A DNA stretch of 64,000 nucleotides, from NCBI RefSeq assembly GCF_030272615.1, contig NC_081406.1, positions 110,309,283-110,373,282 on the forward strand, written 5' to 3'. A model generated the notes under the pieces. That model had not been told where the DNA came from. It ran no database searches and worked only from the letters and a program-made list of their open reading frames with translations. The stretch's first letter is position 1. Each line of letters opens with the position of its first letter. Source of the DNA: Cryptomeria japonica. Lineage: Eukaryota; Streptophyta; Pinopsida; Cupressales; Cupressaceae. Shown one piece after another: positions 43,697 to 55,269 of this stretch. The translations under genes were made by a program, and so were the position numbers.

Positions 43697-46600
43697 ATGG
43701 AGGATTCCAAATTCAAGGTCGAAAAGTTTAACGGCCAGAATTATCAGTTATGGAAAATGCAGATGGAGGATTACCTGTATCAAAAGGATTTGTGGCGGCC
43801 ATTGGAAGGAAAGGCAAAGAAACCGACCACAATATCAGATGAAGAGTGGGACATTTTAGATAGAAACGCACTTGGATCCATTCGATTGTGCCTTACGTCG
43901 TTTATAGCATTCAATATAACAGAAGTAAAAATGACCGTAGATTTGATGGCAACATTGGCTAAGTTGTATGAGAAACCCTCAGCTTTGAATAAGGTATTTC
44001 TTATGAAGCGTTTGTTTAATTTGAAAATGAGTGAGGGAGGATCTGTAGCGGAGCACTTAAATGAATTTAATGCAATTACCAGTCAATTGTCTTTGGTAAA
44101 AATTACCTTTGTAGAAGAGGTTAGGGCTCTCTTGATTTTATGTTCTTTGCCAGAAAGCTGGAATAGCTTGGTTATGGTTGTAAGTAACTCTGTCTCTAGT
44201 AAAAATACTTTGGTATTTGATAATATTGTTGGTGTTATCCTAAGCGAGGAAATGCGAAGGAAAAGCACAGGTGAGACTTCAACATCATCGGGTAGTGTTT
44301 TGAATGTAAAGAATAGAGGAAGATCAAAGGAAAGAGGAAAAGGCCCTGGGAATGAGAAGTCACGAGGGAAGTCAAAGAAAGGACGCTCTCAATCTAGAGG
44401 AAAGAAAGATTACTAGTACTGCGGAAAGCCTGGTCATCTAAAGAAAGACTGTTGGTCTTGGAAAAACAAAGAAGGAGACAAAAATGAAAATGACAGTAAG
44501 GAAGCTAATATTGCAAGAAATACTTTACAAGATGCTTTAATCTTATGTTTGGATAATGTTAATGATTCCTGGGTAATAGATTTTGGGGCTTCATTTCATG
44601 CTACACCCCATAGAAAATATTTTCTAGATTATGTTCAAGGTGATTTTGGACAGGTATATTTGGGTGATGATGAGCCCTGTCAAATTGTTGGAAAAGGAAA
44701 GATAAAGATCAAGTTGCAGAATGGTAATGACTAGTTTCTGCAGGAGGTAAGACATGTTCCTAATTTAAGAAGAAATTTAATTTCTGCAGGGCAACTAGGT
44801 AGTGAAGGTTGCATAGTTACCTTCTTCGACAGTATGTGGAAGGTCACTAAAGGATCATTAGTAGTAGCCATAGGTGCGAAGGTAGGCACATTATATCTAT
44901 GTACTGGTAACACTTACTCTACCTTAGCTGTTATAGATAAAGTTACTGCAGGGACAACAACAATAAATGTTGCAAGAACAGATTCGATAATGTGGCACCA
45001 TAGGCTTGGGCACATGAGTGAGAAAGGGATGAAAATCCTTCACTCCAAAAATCTATTGCCAGGACTAAAGAAGATTGATTTAGAGTTCTGTGAAAACTGT
45101 GTTTATGGTAAACAGAAAAGAGTCAGATTTCTCAAGGTTGGGAAAGAGAAGAAGAGTGAGAAGTTAGAGCTTGTACATTTAGATGTATGGGGACCGACTC
45201 AAGTATCATCTCTTGGTGGCTCTTGTTATTATGTTATTTTTATTGATGACTAAACCAGAAAAACATGGGTATATTTCCTAAAACAAAAATCAGATGTTTT
45301 TGAAACTTTTAAGAAATGGAAAGCTTTGGTTGAGAATGAGACAGGAAAAAAGTTGAAGTGTCTCAGATCGGATAATGGAGGTGAGTATTGCAGCAAACCA
45401 TTTGAAGATTATTGTTCCTTAAATGGGATTCGAAAGCAAAAGATAGTTCCAAGAACTCCACAGGAAAATGGTGTGTCAGAGAGAATGAATAGAACCATCA
45501 TGGAACGTGCGAGGAGCATGAGATTGCATGTTGGATTGCCCTTACATTTTTGGGTAGATGTTGTACATACTGCTGTTTATTTGATAAATAGAGGACCTTC
45601 AACCCCTTTGGATGGTGGTATTCCAGAGGAGGCATGGACTGGTAAAAAGGTAAATTATTCTTTTCTAAAAACTTTTGGTTGTGAATCTTTTGTCCATGTT
45701 GATAAAGAAAACATAACCAAGCTTGATGCTAAATCTCAGAAATGTACCTTCATTGGATATGGGATAGATGAATATGGCTATCGGTTATGGGATTTTGAAA
45801 ATAAGAAAATAATTAGAAGTAGAGATGTTGTATTCAATGAGAAGGTTATGTATAAAGAGCAGATGCAAGAAAAGAAGAATGAACAGGACAAACAAGAATA
45901 TGTGGTGTTGGATGAGATTCCTGAAAATGAAATGCCACAGGTACCTGATGCTCAGCAACAATAGATTGTCCCACAAACTCCTGCAAGTGTTAAATTTTCT
46001 ACGAGGACAAGTAGACCCCCTAAAAGATTTTCTCCTTCTTTGTATTCTATTTTATTAATGGATTCTTGTGAACCAGAAGAATATGAAGAAGCAATGCAGG
46101 TAGATGCCAAATAATAGTGGGAACTAGGCATGAAAGAGGAGATGGACTCCTTGATGAAAAATAAGACTTGGGACTTAGTCCCTTTACCTGCAGAAAAAAG
46201 AGCCTTGCTTAACAAATGGGTTTATCGATTGAAGGAGGAGGAAGGAGGTCAGAAAAGATATAAGGCCAAACTTGTGGTAAAAGGTTTTGCACAAAAAAAG
46301 GGTATAGATTATGATGAAATATTTTCTCCAGTTGTAAAAATGACTTCAATTAGAACTGTACTTAGTCTTGTGGCTGCAGATGATTTACATCTTGAACAAT
46401 TAGATGTCAAAACAGCTTTTCTCCATGGAGATTTGGAGGAGGAAATTTACATGTCGCAACCGCAGGGATATGAGGTCAAAGGTAAGGAGAACTTGGTGTG
46501 CAGGTTGAAGAAAAGTCTATATGGCCTAAAGCAAGCACCCCGACAATGGTATTTAAAATTTGATAGTTTCATGGCTAAACACGATTATCATAGATGTCAT

Positions 46601-47623
46601 TCTGATCATTGTGTATATTTTAAGAGATTTGATAATGATAGTTATATTATCCTATTGCTTTATGTTGATGACATGCTTGTTGCTGGGTCGAACATGCAAC
46701 ATATAAATGATCTTAAACAGAAATTAGCCAGGTCATTTGCTATGAAGGATTTGGGTGCAGCTAAGCAAATTTTCGGTATGAGGATTACACGGGATAGGAA
46801 AAATAGAACCTTGAATTTGTCCCAAAGTGAGTATATAAAGAAGGTGTTGAAAAGATTTAACATGCAGGATGCAAAAGCAGTTAGTAAACCTTTGGCTAGT
46901 CATTTCAAATTGACTAAGGAGATGTGCCCAAAGGCACAGGAAGAGGTTAATAAAATGTCTAACATCCCGTACTCATCAGCTGTTGGCAGTCTGATGTATG
47001 CAATGGTATGCACAAGGCCAGATATTGCACATGCAGTGGGAGTTGTGAGCAGATTTATGAGTAATCCGGGTATGGAACATTGGAATGCTGTGAAATGGAT
47101 TCTTTAGTATTTGAAAGGAACTACTACGAAGGCATTATGTTTCAAAGGATCTAATGCTACTCTAAGTGGATTTGTTGACTCTGATCTAGTAGGTAATATT
47201 GATTCATGGAGGAGTACTACAGGGTATGTTTTTACTATAGGGGGAACTACAGTCAGTTGGATTTCTAGGCTGCAAAAGGTTGTTACACTTTCAACCACTG
47301 AAGCTGAGTATGTTGCTGCTATAGAAGCCAGCAAGGAGATGATTTGCTTACAATATTTTCTGGAAGAATTGGGTCAGACACAGGAGGATCACCCATTGTA
47401 TACTGATAGCTAGAGTGCCATTCATCTTGCAAAGAACTCTGCTTTTCATTCAAGGACAAAGCACATTCAGCTCAGGTACCACTTCATCCAGACTGTTTTG
47501 GAGGAGGGTCAGTTATGACTTGAGAAGATTCACACAAGTGAGAATCCTGCCGATATGTTCACACAGGCAGTTCCACAGGAGAAGCTGATTTCTTCATCAG
47601 TTTCTATTGGTCTTCTTGATTGA
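43697..47623 (+). pseudogene. gag-pol: Copia 3 gag-pol polyprotein with in-frame stops
   Basis: Gag 43697-44413 opens MEDSKFKVEKFNGQNYQLWK. The zinc knuckle near 44410-44450 (YCGKPGHLKKDC) has its leading Cys-Trp lost to Tyr and TAG. Protease active site DFGASFHATP near 44580 (Ser of DSG changed to Phe). Pre-integrase HHCC (WHHRLGHMSEKG, CENCVYGKQ) 44990-45120. Integrase triad: Asp in VHLDVWGP (45180), Asp in RSDNGGEY (45370) and Glu in SERMNRT (45480). RT 46130-47100 with [31 protein letters not shown] and YVDDMLVAG (about 46660). RNase H 47111-47600 with DSDLVG and TEAEYVAA. Stops: 44414, 44732, 45251, 45962, 46112, 46115, 47105, 47411, 47516; six of nine are TAG. No frame change was found. 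Probably the Tork-type branch. Confidence 0.93.
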
Positions 47624-47748
47624 TAATTGTGAAATTTATACCAGTCAAGTCCTAGTGTTTTATCCAATGGATGTTGCATGTACAGTGGTGTCATGTAGTA
47701 TCAGTCTCCAAGTGGGAGATTGTTTGGTGTGGAGCCTGATCAGTCTCT

Positions 47749-47759
47749 AAGTGGGAGAT
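47749..47759 (+). other. Copia 3 polypurine tract, second of two copies
   Basis: AAGTGGGAGAT abuts TGTTGAAATG. The same tract with a following TGTTTGG lies about 40 bp upstream (47710-47725), so a small duplication made two candidate start sites. Confidence 0.85.
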
Positions 47760-48217
47760 TGTTGAAATGTGGTGACTGATCAGCAAAGTACTGTACACTC
47801 AGCACGTATCCTCATCGGGGTCCGGGGCCGGGCCCAGGTAGGGGTTCGAGGGTGGCAGCCCCTGAGAAAAGCGAGGGTTCGGGGGCGGCAACCCCTGAGA
47901 AAAAAAAATTTGCCATTTTTTCGTTGATGAAAATCGACATTGTAATAAAACCCTAAAAAGGCCAACTTTGTTTGTTGCCCTAAAAATGCATGTTATAAGC
48001 GGCTGGGATGCTTAAGGCATTGTAAGGTTGATGTACTGTTTTTGTTGGATAATAAGAAAGATTGGACGGCTGTGTATGGTGGACGTAACCCATTCTGGAT
48101 GAACCACGTTAAATCTCTGTGTTATCTGTGTCTTGTTTTATTTCTTTATCTTTTGTATTAAAATCTACATATAATTTTTAGTTCATATTTGCTTCGGATC
48201 TGCTTGAAACCCTAACA
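47760..48217 (+). repeat. Copia 3 3' LTR
   Basis: The LTR is 458 bp and longer than the 5' copy because a GC-rich unit is present twice (about 47834-47870 and 47873-47900). The right end CCCTAACA is followed by CTAAA and the resumed E4 frame. Confidence 0.93.
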
Positions 48218-48222
48218 CTAAA

Positions 48223-49222
48223 AGCTGCACAGGATATCATTCAAGCACTTCAAGAAAATCTTACCATTGCAAGAAACAAGAGAAGAGAACTTTGTGAAAA
48301 GATGCAAAATGAGAATGATGAAAAGGAAACTCTTAGTGATCTGATGAATAAGCTAAAACAAGAAAACATGACGACAAAGAATGAGATGCAGGGTATGACT
48401 ATGAGATTTTGTAAAGAAATTGAAGATAGAAAGAAGATTGAAGAAGATTTGATTAGAAGACTAAGTGATGCTGCAAATGAGAACACAAGATTTAGCTATG
48501 AAAATAATTTGTTGAAGACAGATCTGATGCATGCACAGAATGACTCAAATGAACTCATGAGACAAAAAATTATCTTGGAAGGAGAACTGGCTGCTACAAA
48601 TCAACATAAAGAAAAAATCAAGAAAAGCTCAAAAGAACTTGGTGACTTGCTGAAGAATTAGAAACCAAATGGTGACACTAATGGCCTTGGCTTTGAAGCT
48701 AGTGAAAGCTTCGGTACTACAAACACACAGGATCATGGCAAACTGGTAAGACAACCTATTGCTTATAAATTTAATGGCAAATTTTTTAACTGTAACAAGT
48801 ATGGTCATAGAGAAAATCAATGTAGATCTAGAAATTATCAAAGCACAAATACACCCATCGGTCAATGTTCCAAATGCAACAAAGTTGGTCATAATTTAGA
48901 GAATTGCAGAATGAATGTAAGATGTTATGTTTGTGGAAGATTTGGACATCTATCTAATCAATGCAGAACACAAACCGGCATAGGATATGGGAAAGCTATT
49001 AAGAAAAATAATGTGACTTGTTATGCCTATAACAAGATTGGACATATTGCTAAATTTTGTAGAAGCAAGTCCTCACCGGTAAATAACAAAGGTCCTAGTT
49101 TGAAAGGTAAAGAAAAAGTTGAAGAAGTTAAGCAGGAATTCTCAAAACAATGGATCAGGAAATCAGATCTAAATGGTGATAGGAACACTCCTCCACTGAT
49201 AGAAGGCTCTTCATCTAATTGA
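48223..49222 (+). pseudogene. E4 ORF-A, second part: coiled coil and four zinc knuckles
   Basis: It continues from 43206 (AAQDIIQALQ...). The coiled coil extends to about 48650 with a TAG at 48659-48661. Four knuckles follow: NCNKYGHRENQC with its first Cys changed (about 48785-48825), CSKCNKVGHNLENC perfect (about 48866-48907), CYVCGRFGHLSNQC perfect (about 48923-48964) and CYAYNKIGHIAKFC with the second Cys changed to Tyr (about 49019-49060). The tail is Lys/Ser-rich; stop at 49220-49222. The four-knuckle row is shared in damaged form with E6. It is a gag-like RNA-binding protein by inference. Confidence 0.8.
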
Positions 49223-49527
49223 AGATAATTCATTTGAGGGTTTGGCAATTAAATGTGAAACATGCTATAATTCCCTCGGTTGATGGTAAGAAGTTGAAAT
49301 TACTTCTATACCGGCAGATAAGTTAAGTGATTACTTAACCAGAAAGCATTAAATGTGGTGGTTGGTAAAAATAACATTATAAATCAGTTTTTTAACTCCA
49401 ATTTCATTTCACCAAGCATTCAAACATTCAAAGAGCGTGAAAATTCCTAAGAAAAGGCATTTCAAGAAAAAAAGTGAAGCAATTCAGCAAGCAATCATTC
49501 CTAAAGCAAATAAAGCTATTTATATCC

Positions 49528-51867
49528 ATGGCTTCTTCATCTATATCTGAATTCATAGAAAACCCTACTGTAGTCGAAGTGATTAAACTCCCTAGACCTG
49601 TATTTCAGTTAGTTCCTGAAATTGCTAAAAAGGATGATAATGTTGGTGCTTTTTCTCAAATCCCCAAAGGAGTAGTTTTTGTTGAAGACCCTAGAATGTA
49701 TATTCATTATCACATAGAAGAATTAGGTGATGAGGAAATCAAGAGCATGTATAAGACTGTAATTTGTGATGAAACCGGTAATGTTAAACCTGAGCACAAG
49801 ATAGTGGAAACCCTAGGTTTCACTAAAATTCTCAGTATTCTAGATTTCCCTAAGGATGTTATAAGGATAGTTCTAAGTAGGGTTCATGGTGAATTCTTCT
49901 GGTTGGACTCAGTTCATAAAATTACAAAAGAGGCGGTAAAAGTTGTGATAGGATTACCTTACATCGGTAACAGGCCTGATAAAACAAAGAAGGTCTCAAA
50001 TGACCTAGTGATTAACCTAACAGGTGCAACATCTGATAAGAGATCTTTAAGAGTAAATGATGTAACCGACATCAATGTCAGATTCATTAGCATGATTTTA
50101 GGCTACAAAACCACACATGCAAACAGGTTAAATTCAGTCTCTAGCCTATGCATAAAGAGTGCCTATGATATGATTAAATATAATGCAAAAATAGATGTGT
50201 GTGAATGGTTGAAAGATGAACTTATTGACAATCTTGGAAAGATAAAGAAAGACAAAAAGGGGACATTTAGATTTGGAAACCTACTTGTCTGTTTAATGTT
50301 GCACAGAAGAAAACAAGTGCCTAGTATCGGTAATAAAGATATTGGTTTTGATATACTGGTAGGCAAACAATTATCTGATTTACTAAATAACATGGGTGAA
50401 AGCAGAGAAAAAAATATAAATGAGTACTTTCAGGCATTGAAGGCTTGAGTGAATACCAGAGTCAGATTATCACAAGCAATTGTAAATAAGTATAAGGATG
50501 AAATATGTTTTGTTATTAAGAAGGATGAGATTTGGATGGAGGTAGTTATCCCAAGAACCATTTGGGTAAAAGCCCTCCTGGAAGCACCCAAGGAACCTAA
50601 AGAAGAGGTATTTGGTAGTGCTGAGACTATTGAAAATCAAATCCAATCAAAGAAAAGAGTAAAGAAGGTGGAAGCAATAGTTAGAAGAGGATCTAGACAA
50701 GCTAAAGCTATCAAAGAAGATGTACTTAAACAAACTGGTATTACTGAAGATGAGTTAGAAACACTTCAATTAGAAACTCACCTTTCACCGGTTGCAACTT
50801 CTTTGGAAAGTGATATGCTAGCTGCAGTTAAAAGAGTTGTGAGAAAAAGGGAACCTTCATCAGTATCTACACCTTCTCCTAGAAGAACCAGATAGAAACA
50901 ACAGGCAGTAAGGCCCCTGGCTAGAAAAGTAACTCCAAAGAAGAAGTTAACACCCAAGAAGAAGACTCAACAAACCATTGCTCCAATTGACAAACTTCTA
51001 AATGAAATTACAGAGGATAGAAAACTGAAAAATGTCAATAAATTATATGATTCATTATCAACTGATGACAAAGAAAAAGTTGAAAATAGTGTAATCCTAC
51101 ACTTGGACATTTACAAGAAATTTTTAATGCAAGTTGTAGATGAATTACCGGTAGAACTGTTTAAAAGACTTGAAGCTAGAAGGCAAGCTATTGTAGAGCT
51201 TGATAAGAAAATAAAAATTGAAAAACTTCTTGTTGTATATACAGTTAACTCACCAAAAGAGATAGATAAACTGATCTCAGAGGCTAACCAGTCAGTATTT
51301 TCAACTGCACACCGACATGTAGCACTTATGGTTGGTAGAGTGAATGAGGTTGCAGAGGAAATAGCTAATGCATGGGACATATTCCTTGTAGAGAAAGAAA
51401 AGCAGGAAGAATATAGAAATCCTAAACCCATCAAAGTATACCAAAATGATAAGGATAAAGGAAAAGGTAAGGTTGGTGGACCACCTAGCATAAAAATAAC
51501 AGATAATCTATCCCCACCACCTCTAGATACTCCACCCGTAGTTACCACTGAAAATCAACCGGCTAGTGAGAGTATGGACATACCACAAGAGGACACAAAT
51601 CCCACCAAAGTTTTTCCCACACTGGGTTTCCTCATTAAACTACTCTGTTATGGTGTGTTTTTCATGTGGTTGCTATTATCTCTATTTATTGCATTACTTT
51701 CTGTTTACCGGTATATAGTATTGATATGCTTTACATGTTTTAAGTTAAGAAAATCATTTAACTGGTTAGATATTGATTCACCCCCCCATCTTAGTATCTG
51801 TGGGAATCCTAACAATTGGTATCAGAGCTTGGTCACAGGTTTGAATCATGCAGGTCGTGATGAGTGA
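49528..51867 (+). pseudogene. E4 ORF-B: unknown protein, about 690 codons before captured tail
   Basis: The ATG at 49528 opens MASSSISEFIENPTVVEV. One frame runs to about 51605 with a TGA at 50446-50448 and a TAG at 50893-50895. Residues to about 290 form a globular-looking domain with FFWLDSVHKITKEAVKVVIG (about 49900), LTGATSDKRSLRV, NVRFISMILGYKTTHANRLN and FGNLLVCLMLHRRKQVPSIG (about 50270-50340). A basic linker (KKKLTPKKK, about 50935) precedes a helical, charged C-terminal part with a Pro-rich end (about 51480-51600). From about 51610 the frame reads through a captured LTR end, so the hydrophobic tail there is not thought real. I do not recognise the family; E6 carries a homologue. No catalytic motif is evident. 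Confidence 0.7.
51605..51865 (+). repeat. Captured U5 and primer site of another Copia element inside E4
   Basis: The text from AAGTTTTTCCCACACTGGG (about 51608) through TTCACCCCCCCATCTTAGTATC (51778) to CCTAACA, then AT and TGGTATCAGAGCTTGG (51815-51830), has the order of a Copia U5, LTR end and primer site. It resembles the LTR end of Copia 1 (C-tract, then CCTAACA). No LTR start or partner copy is nearby, so this is a fragment joined to the end of ORF-B. Confidence 0.75.
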
Positions 51868-51882
51868 CGCTAGTAGGGGGAT

Positions 51883-52020
51883 TGTTGGCAGTGGGCTAGC
51901 GTCCCTCACAGAGATTCGCGACATGGTTAAACAGCCTCCTGTGGATTCTATAAGTCTAGTGGTTGTATCGGGCATTGACATGTCGATCTTTTGGTGCAAC
52001 GACAACCCTAGCTTGTAAAA
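51883..52020 (+). repeat. E4 3' LTR (138 bp)
   Basis: It opens TGTTGGCAGTGGGC and ends GCTTGTAAAA, with CA changed to AA at the end. The preceding TAGTAGGGGGAT is the polypurine tract. Confidence 0.88.
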
Positions 52021-52025
52021 ATGGC

Positions 52026-52822
52026 AAGATGCACGAGGTTTATCCTATGCGACTTGGCAACCAAGAAGGGGCCCAACAAAGGAGAGATTCATTCCGGGCG
52101 GTTAGTAAGGTCATGTTGAGGTGGCAAGGTAGGGACCCCAGACCAAATAAGAAGGTGCCATGTGGTGAAGTGCAAAAAGAGAGATCGAGTAGATTAGATG
52201 ATTAGGATAGATGATAGTTCATCTTTTTGATGACCCGATGGAGTCGCCTTCGGCGATTGGGTCTATCATCAACCATTGGAGATGTAGTTTTGAAGTTATG
52301 TCGATACCCGATGGAGTTGACTCATCTGGGCCGGTGTATTTGAATACAAACCGGTTTGATTCCTGGATGCATGTGGGATAATTGTTTTCTCACGAATGCA
52401 GACCGACGCAAACAGTTAGATGTCTAACCGATTGGTGCAAACTGAAAGTTGAGCGGTTGACATGAAAATGTATATGAAGCCAAGAGGAAACTCGAACAAG
52501 GATGTTGTTTTGATGATAAGCTATATACTGTGGTTTGTAGCCGAAGTGATGAGAGTGAACATCTATGCTATGATAACAGACTTTATTGTAAAGACTCTTT
52601 GTTGAGAATAAAGTGCTCTTATTGTCGGTGGTGGTTTTTTTCCCGAAAGGGTTTCCCACATAAATTCATGGTGTTTATCTTTGTGTGTGTTTGAATTCTG
52701 ACATTGTCTCTATTTTGCATATGCTAATCTTAGTATTCTGTAAAGTTGTAAAACACACTAGTATTGTTTCCCCTGCAAATTGGCATTAGGGAAGCATTTT
52801 TCCGCACTGTGCTTTCCTTACA
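52026..52822 (+). repeat. Copia 5 5' LTR, right piece
   Basis: It continues from 42908 with AAGATGCACGAGG and ends TTCCTTACA, followed by AG and the primer site TGGTATCAGAGCC (52825-52837). Matches 57504-58298. Confidence 0.92.
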
Positions 52823-52925
52823 AGTGGTATCAGAGCCTATGTTATCCTTGTGGGTAGGGTTGGTTTTTTGTGTTGATTTGTTTTAGTGGGAGTCTGTTAC
52901 TATGTCTACTTGTTTATAGATTAAG

Positions 52926-53660
52926 ATGGCAAGCACTTCTAGAAGAATGGATATTGAGAAGTTCAATGGCTCCAATTTTGAGTTATGGAAACTTAAAATT
53001 GAGGACCTGTTGGTTGACCAAGATTTTTGGATTGCAGTGAGTGGATAGAAACCTTCAGGCATGAGGCAAGAAGATTGGGATTTAGCAGACCAGAAAGCTA
53101 GAGGACTCATAAGACCAAGTCTTGCAGACTCAGTACTATTGAACATACATGAGGAGAAGACTGCAAATGATTTGTGGAAGAAGTTAGGAGACATCTATCA
53201 GGGCAAAACCTTGGTGAATAAACTCTTCCTTAGGAAGAAGTTATATTCTCTGAAAATGGATGCAGGAACACCCTTGGCAGATCTTTTGAATGTGTTTAAC
53301 ATGGTTCTCACTCAATTGACATTAGTTGGTGTAGCTATTCAAGAAGAAGAACGTTGCATGTTGCTGCTATGCTCATTGCCAGATTCCTGGGAACATTTGG
53401 TAATGGCCATTGGCAGTACTACGACCTAATTCAAGATGGATACTGTGGTTAATACTCTTTTGTCAAAAGAAATGAGAAATAATTCTTCTGAGATGACAAA
53501 AGATGCACTCTCTGTTTGAGGCAGACTAAAGGACAAAGACAAAATGAAAGGGAAGAAGTCCAAGTCCAAGTCTCAAGAGAGGTACAAGTCTCCTGGTAGA
53601 AATCTAAGGTGAAATGATGGAACTATGGACAAAAGGGTCATATTCGAAAGGACTGCAAAG
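52926..53660 (+). pseudogene. gag: Copia 5 gag
   Basis: The ATG at 52926 opens MASTSRRMDIEKFNGSNFELWKL by frame, the usual Copia gag start. Stops at 53046 (TAG), 53427 (TAA), and 53517 (TGA). NDLWKKLGDIYQGKTLVNKLFL near 53170 and SLPDSWEHLVMAI near 53390 are typical gag helices. The zinc knuckle (WNYGQKGHIRKDC, 53613-53655) lies in a shifted frame and has a Cys changed to Tyr. Confidence 0.88.
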
Positions 53661-53699
53661 AGGAGAAGAAGAGAAAGAACTCTTCTGATAATGAATCTT

Positions 53700-55032
53700 C
53701 TCATAGTGATGGAGACACCTTTGTAGCAGCTCTGGCAGTGCCTGCTTCTGACAATGTGTGGTTGATTGACTCAGGGGCAAGGAGTGGTTCTCAAAGTATG
53801 AACCGTATGCTAGTGGGCAGGTGTACTTAGCAAGTGATTCAACACTAGAGATTGTTGGGAGAGGAAGGATTAAAATTCAATTTCTTGATGGGAGAATAAA
53901 GGGAATCAATGGAGTTCTGCACATACCAGGTTTGGCAAGAAACCTACTTTTTGTAAGCAAGTTGAATGATGCTAGAGTTCAGGTAACATTTGTGTCTGGT
54001 GGTTGTAAGATGACTAGAGGGTCTATTGGTTTGGCTAAGGGTGAACACATTGGTACATTGTACAGGTTAAATTTTGAACCTGTGTGTTGTAATATAGTCA
54101 CTAAGAAATCTGATAGAACTATTGAGTTGACATATGATGTAAATTCTATGGAAGCTAAACTTCTTGCAGAAAAGACAATGCTCTGGCATTATAGGCTTGG
54201 TCACATTGGTGAAAAAGGTTTGAAAATTTTAAAGAGTAAAAATTTGGTAGAAGGACTTACTAATTGTAACCTTGAGTTTGATTTCTGTAAACATTGCATA
54301 TATGGAAAACAAAACCGTGTTTAATTTTATTCAAGTCTTGATAAATCTTCTGACATTCTGGACTATGTGTACTCTGATGTGTTTGGTCCAATGGATGTAC
54401 CTTCTTTGTCTAAATCAAAGTGCTATGCATCCTTTGTTGATGATTATTCAAGAAGGACATTTTTTTATTTTATGAACAGTAAGTCAGAAGTGTTCATTCG
54501 GTTTAAGGAATTTAAAAACTTGGTTGAAAACCAGACTGGAAGAAAAATAAAATATTTAAGAACTGATAATGGTGGTGAGTATTGCAATACACATTTTGAC
54601 AAGTACTGTGTAGACCATGGAATCAAAAGACATAGAACTATGCCTTATACTCCACAAAAAAATGGAGTTGCTGAAAGGTTGAATCGGTCTCTGATGGAGA
54701 AAGCAAGAAGCATGTTGAGTAGTGCTAGGCTGGAACATAAGTTTTGGGCAAAAGCAGTTGCTACAACATGTTACCTCTTGAACCGGTCACCTACAGCAAT
54801 GTTAGTAGACAAGACACCTATGGAAGCATGGTCTGGTAAGAAACCTTCTCTAAGACACATTCGTGTGTTTGGTTCAGAGGCATATGCACATGTGCCTAAT
54901 GTTAAAAGATCTAAATTGGATAACAAAGTAGTCAAATGTATTTTCATTGGATATGGAGTTGGAGTTAAAGGATACAAGCTTTGGAATCCTAAGATTGGAA
55001 AGGTTGTGTATAGTAGAAGTGTCATCTTCTGA
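53700..55032 (+). pseudogene. pol: Copia 5 protease and integrase
   Basis: Protease begins VWLIDSGA near 53757, but the residues after it are lost in a small deletion with a frame change near 53780. Pre-integrase WHYRLGHIGEKG with Cys pair at 54186-54315. A TAA at 54322 cuts the link. Integrase triad: Asp in YSDVFGP (54367-54390), Asp in RTDNGGEY (54560-54585) and Glu in AERLNRS (54670-54690). FGSEAYAHVP and KCIFIGYG follow. All three catalytic residues are kept. Confidence 0.88.
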
Positions 55033-55269
55033 GAGCTGAAACCTATGTCTATAGATAAACCAATAGACAAGTAAAAAGAGAAGGATGTGGTTGAATTTCT
55101 ACTAGGAGAAGAAGTGAAAACTCCAGATGTAACTGAAGATGAGAATGAAGAGAGTTCAAGTAGCTTTGAAAGTTCAGAAGAAGAACAAAATGAAGCCTCA
55201 CCACAAGTGTTAAGAAGATCCACATGAGAGAGGCGAAAACTTGATAGGTTTACCCCAGATAGGTATAAT

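Larger units (their letters stand above)
43207..48217 (+). mobile_element. Copia 3: one-frame Copia element in E4 gag
   Basis: It is flanked by CTAAA (43202-43206 and 48218-48222). 5' LTR 43207-43637, primer site 43640-43652, gag-pol 43697-47623, polypurine tract 47749-47759, 3' LTR 47760-48217. The whole coding region stays in one frame with nine stops. It is the innermost element on this branch. Confidence 0.94.
42909..52020 (+). mobile_element. E4: short-LTR, pol-less element with ORF-A and ORF-B
   Basis: It is flanked by ATGGC (42904-42908, 52021-52025). LTRs of 138 bp lie at 42909-43046 and 51883-52020, differing at about 13 positions. Primer site TGGTATTAGAGC at 43049-43060. ORF-A starts at 43118, is split by Copia 3 and resumes at 48223; ORF-B starts at 49528. 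The polypurine tract TAGTAGGGGGAT ends at 51882. Without Copia 3 it is about 4.1 kb. The form resembles the gag-only short-LTR class known in plants (TR-GAG type) but adds a second long ORF. Confidence 0.85.

Noticed and set aside
51605-51867. Membrane-spanning tail of ORF-B
   Set aside because: The hydrophobic run is the reading of a captured Copia U5 and primer site, not a conserved protein part.
43049-52837. tRNA genes suggested by TGGTATCAGAGC matches
   Set aside because: Each match lies two bases after an LTR end and is a primer-binding site; no cloverleaf surrounds it.
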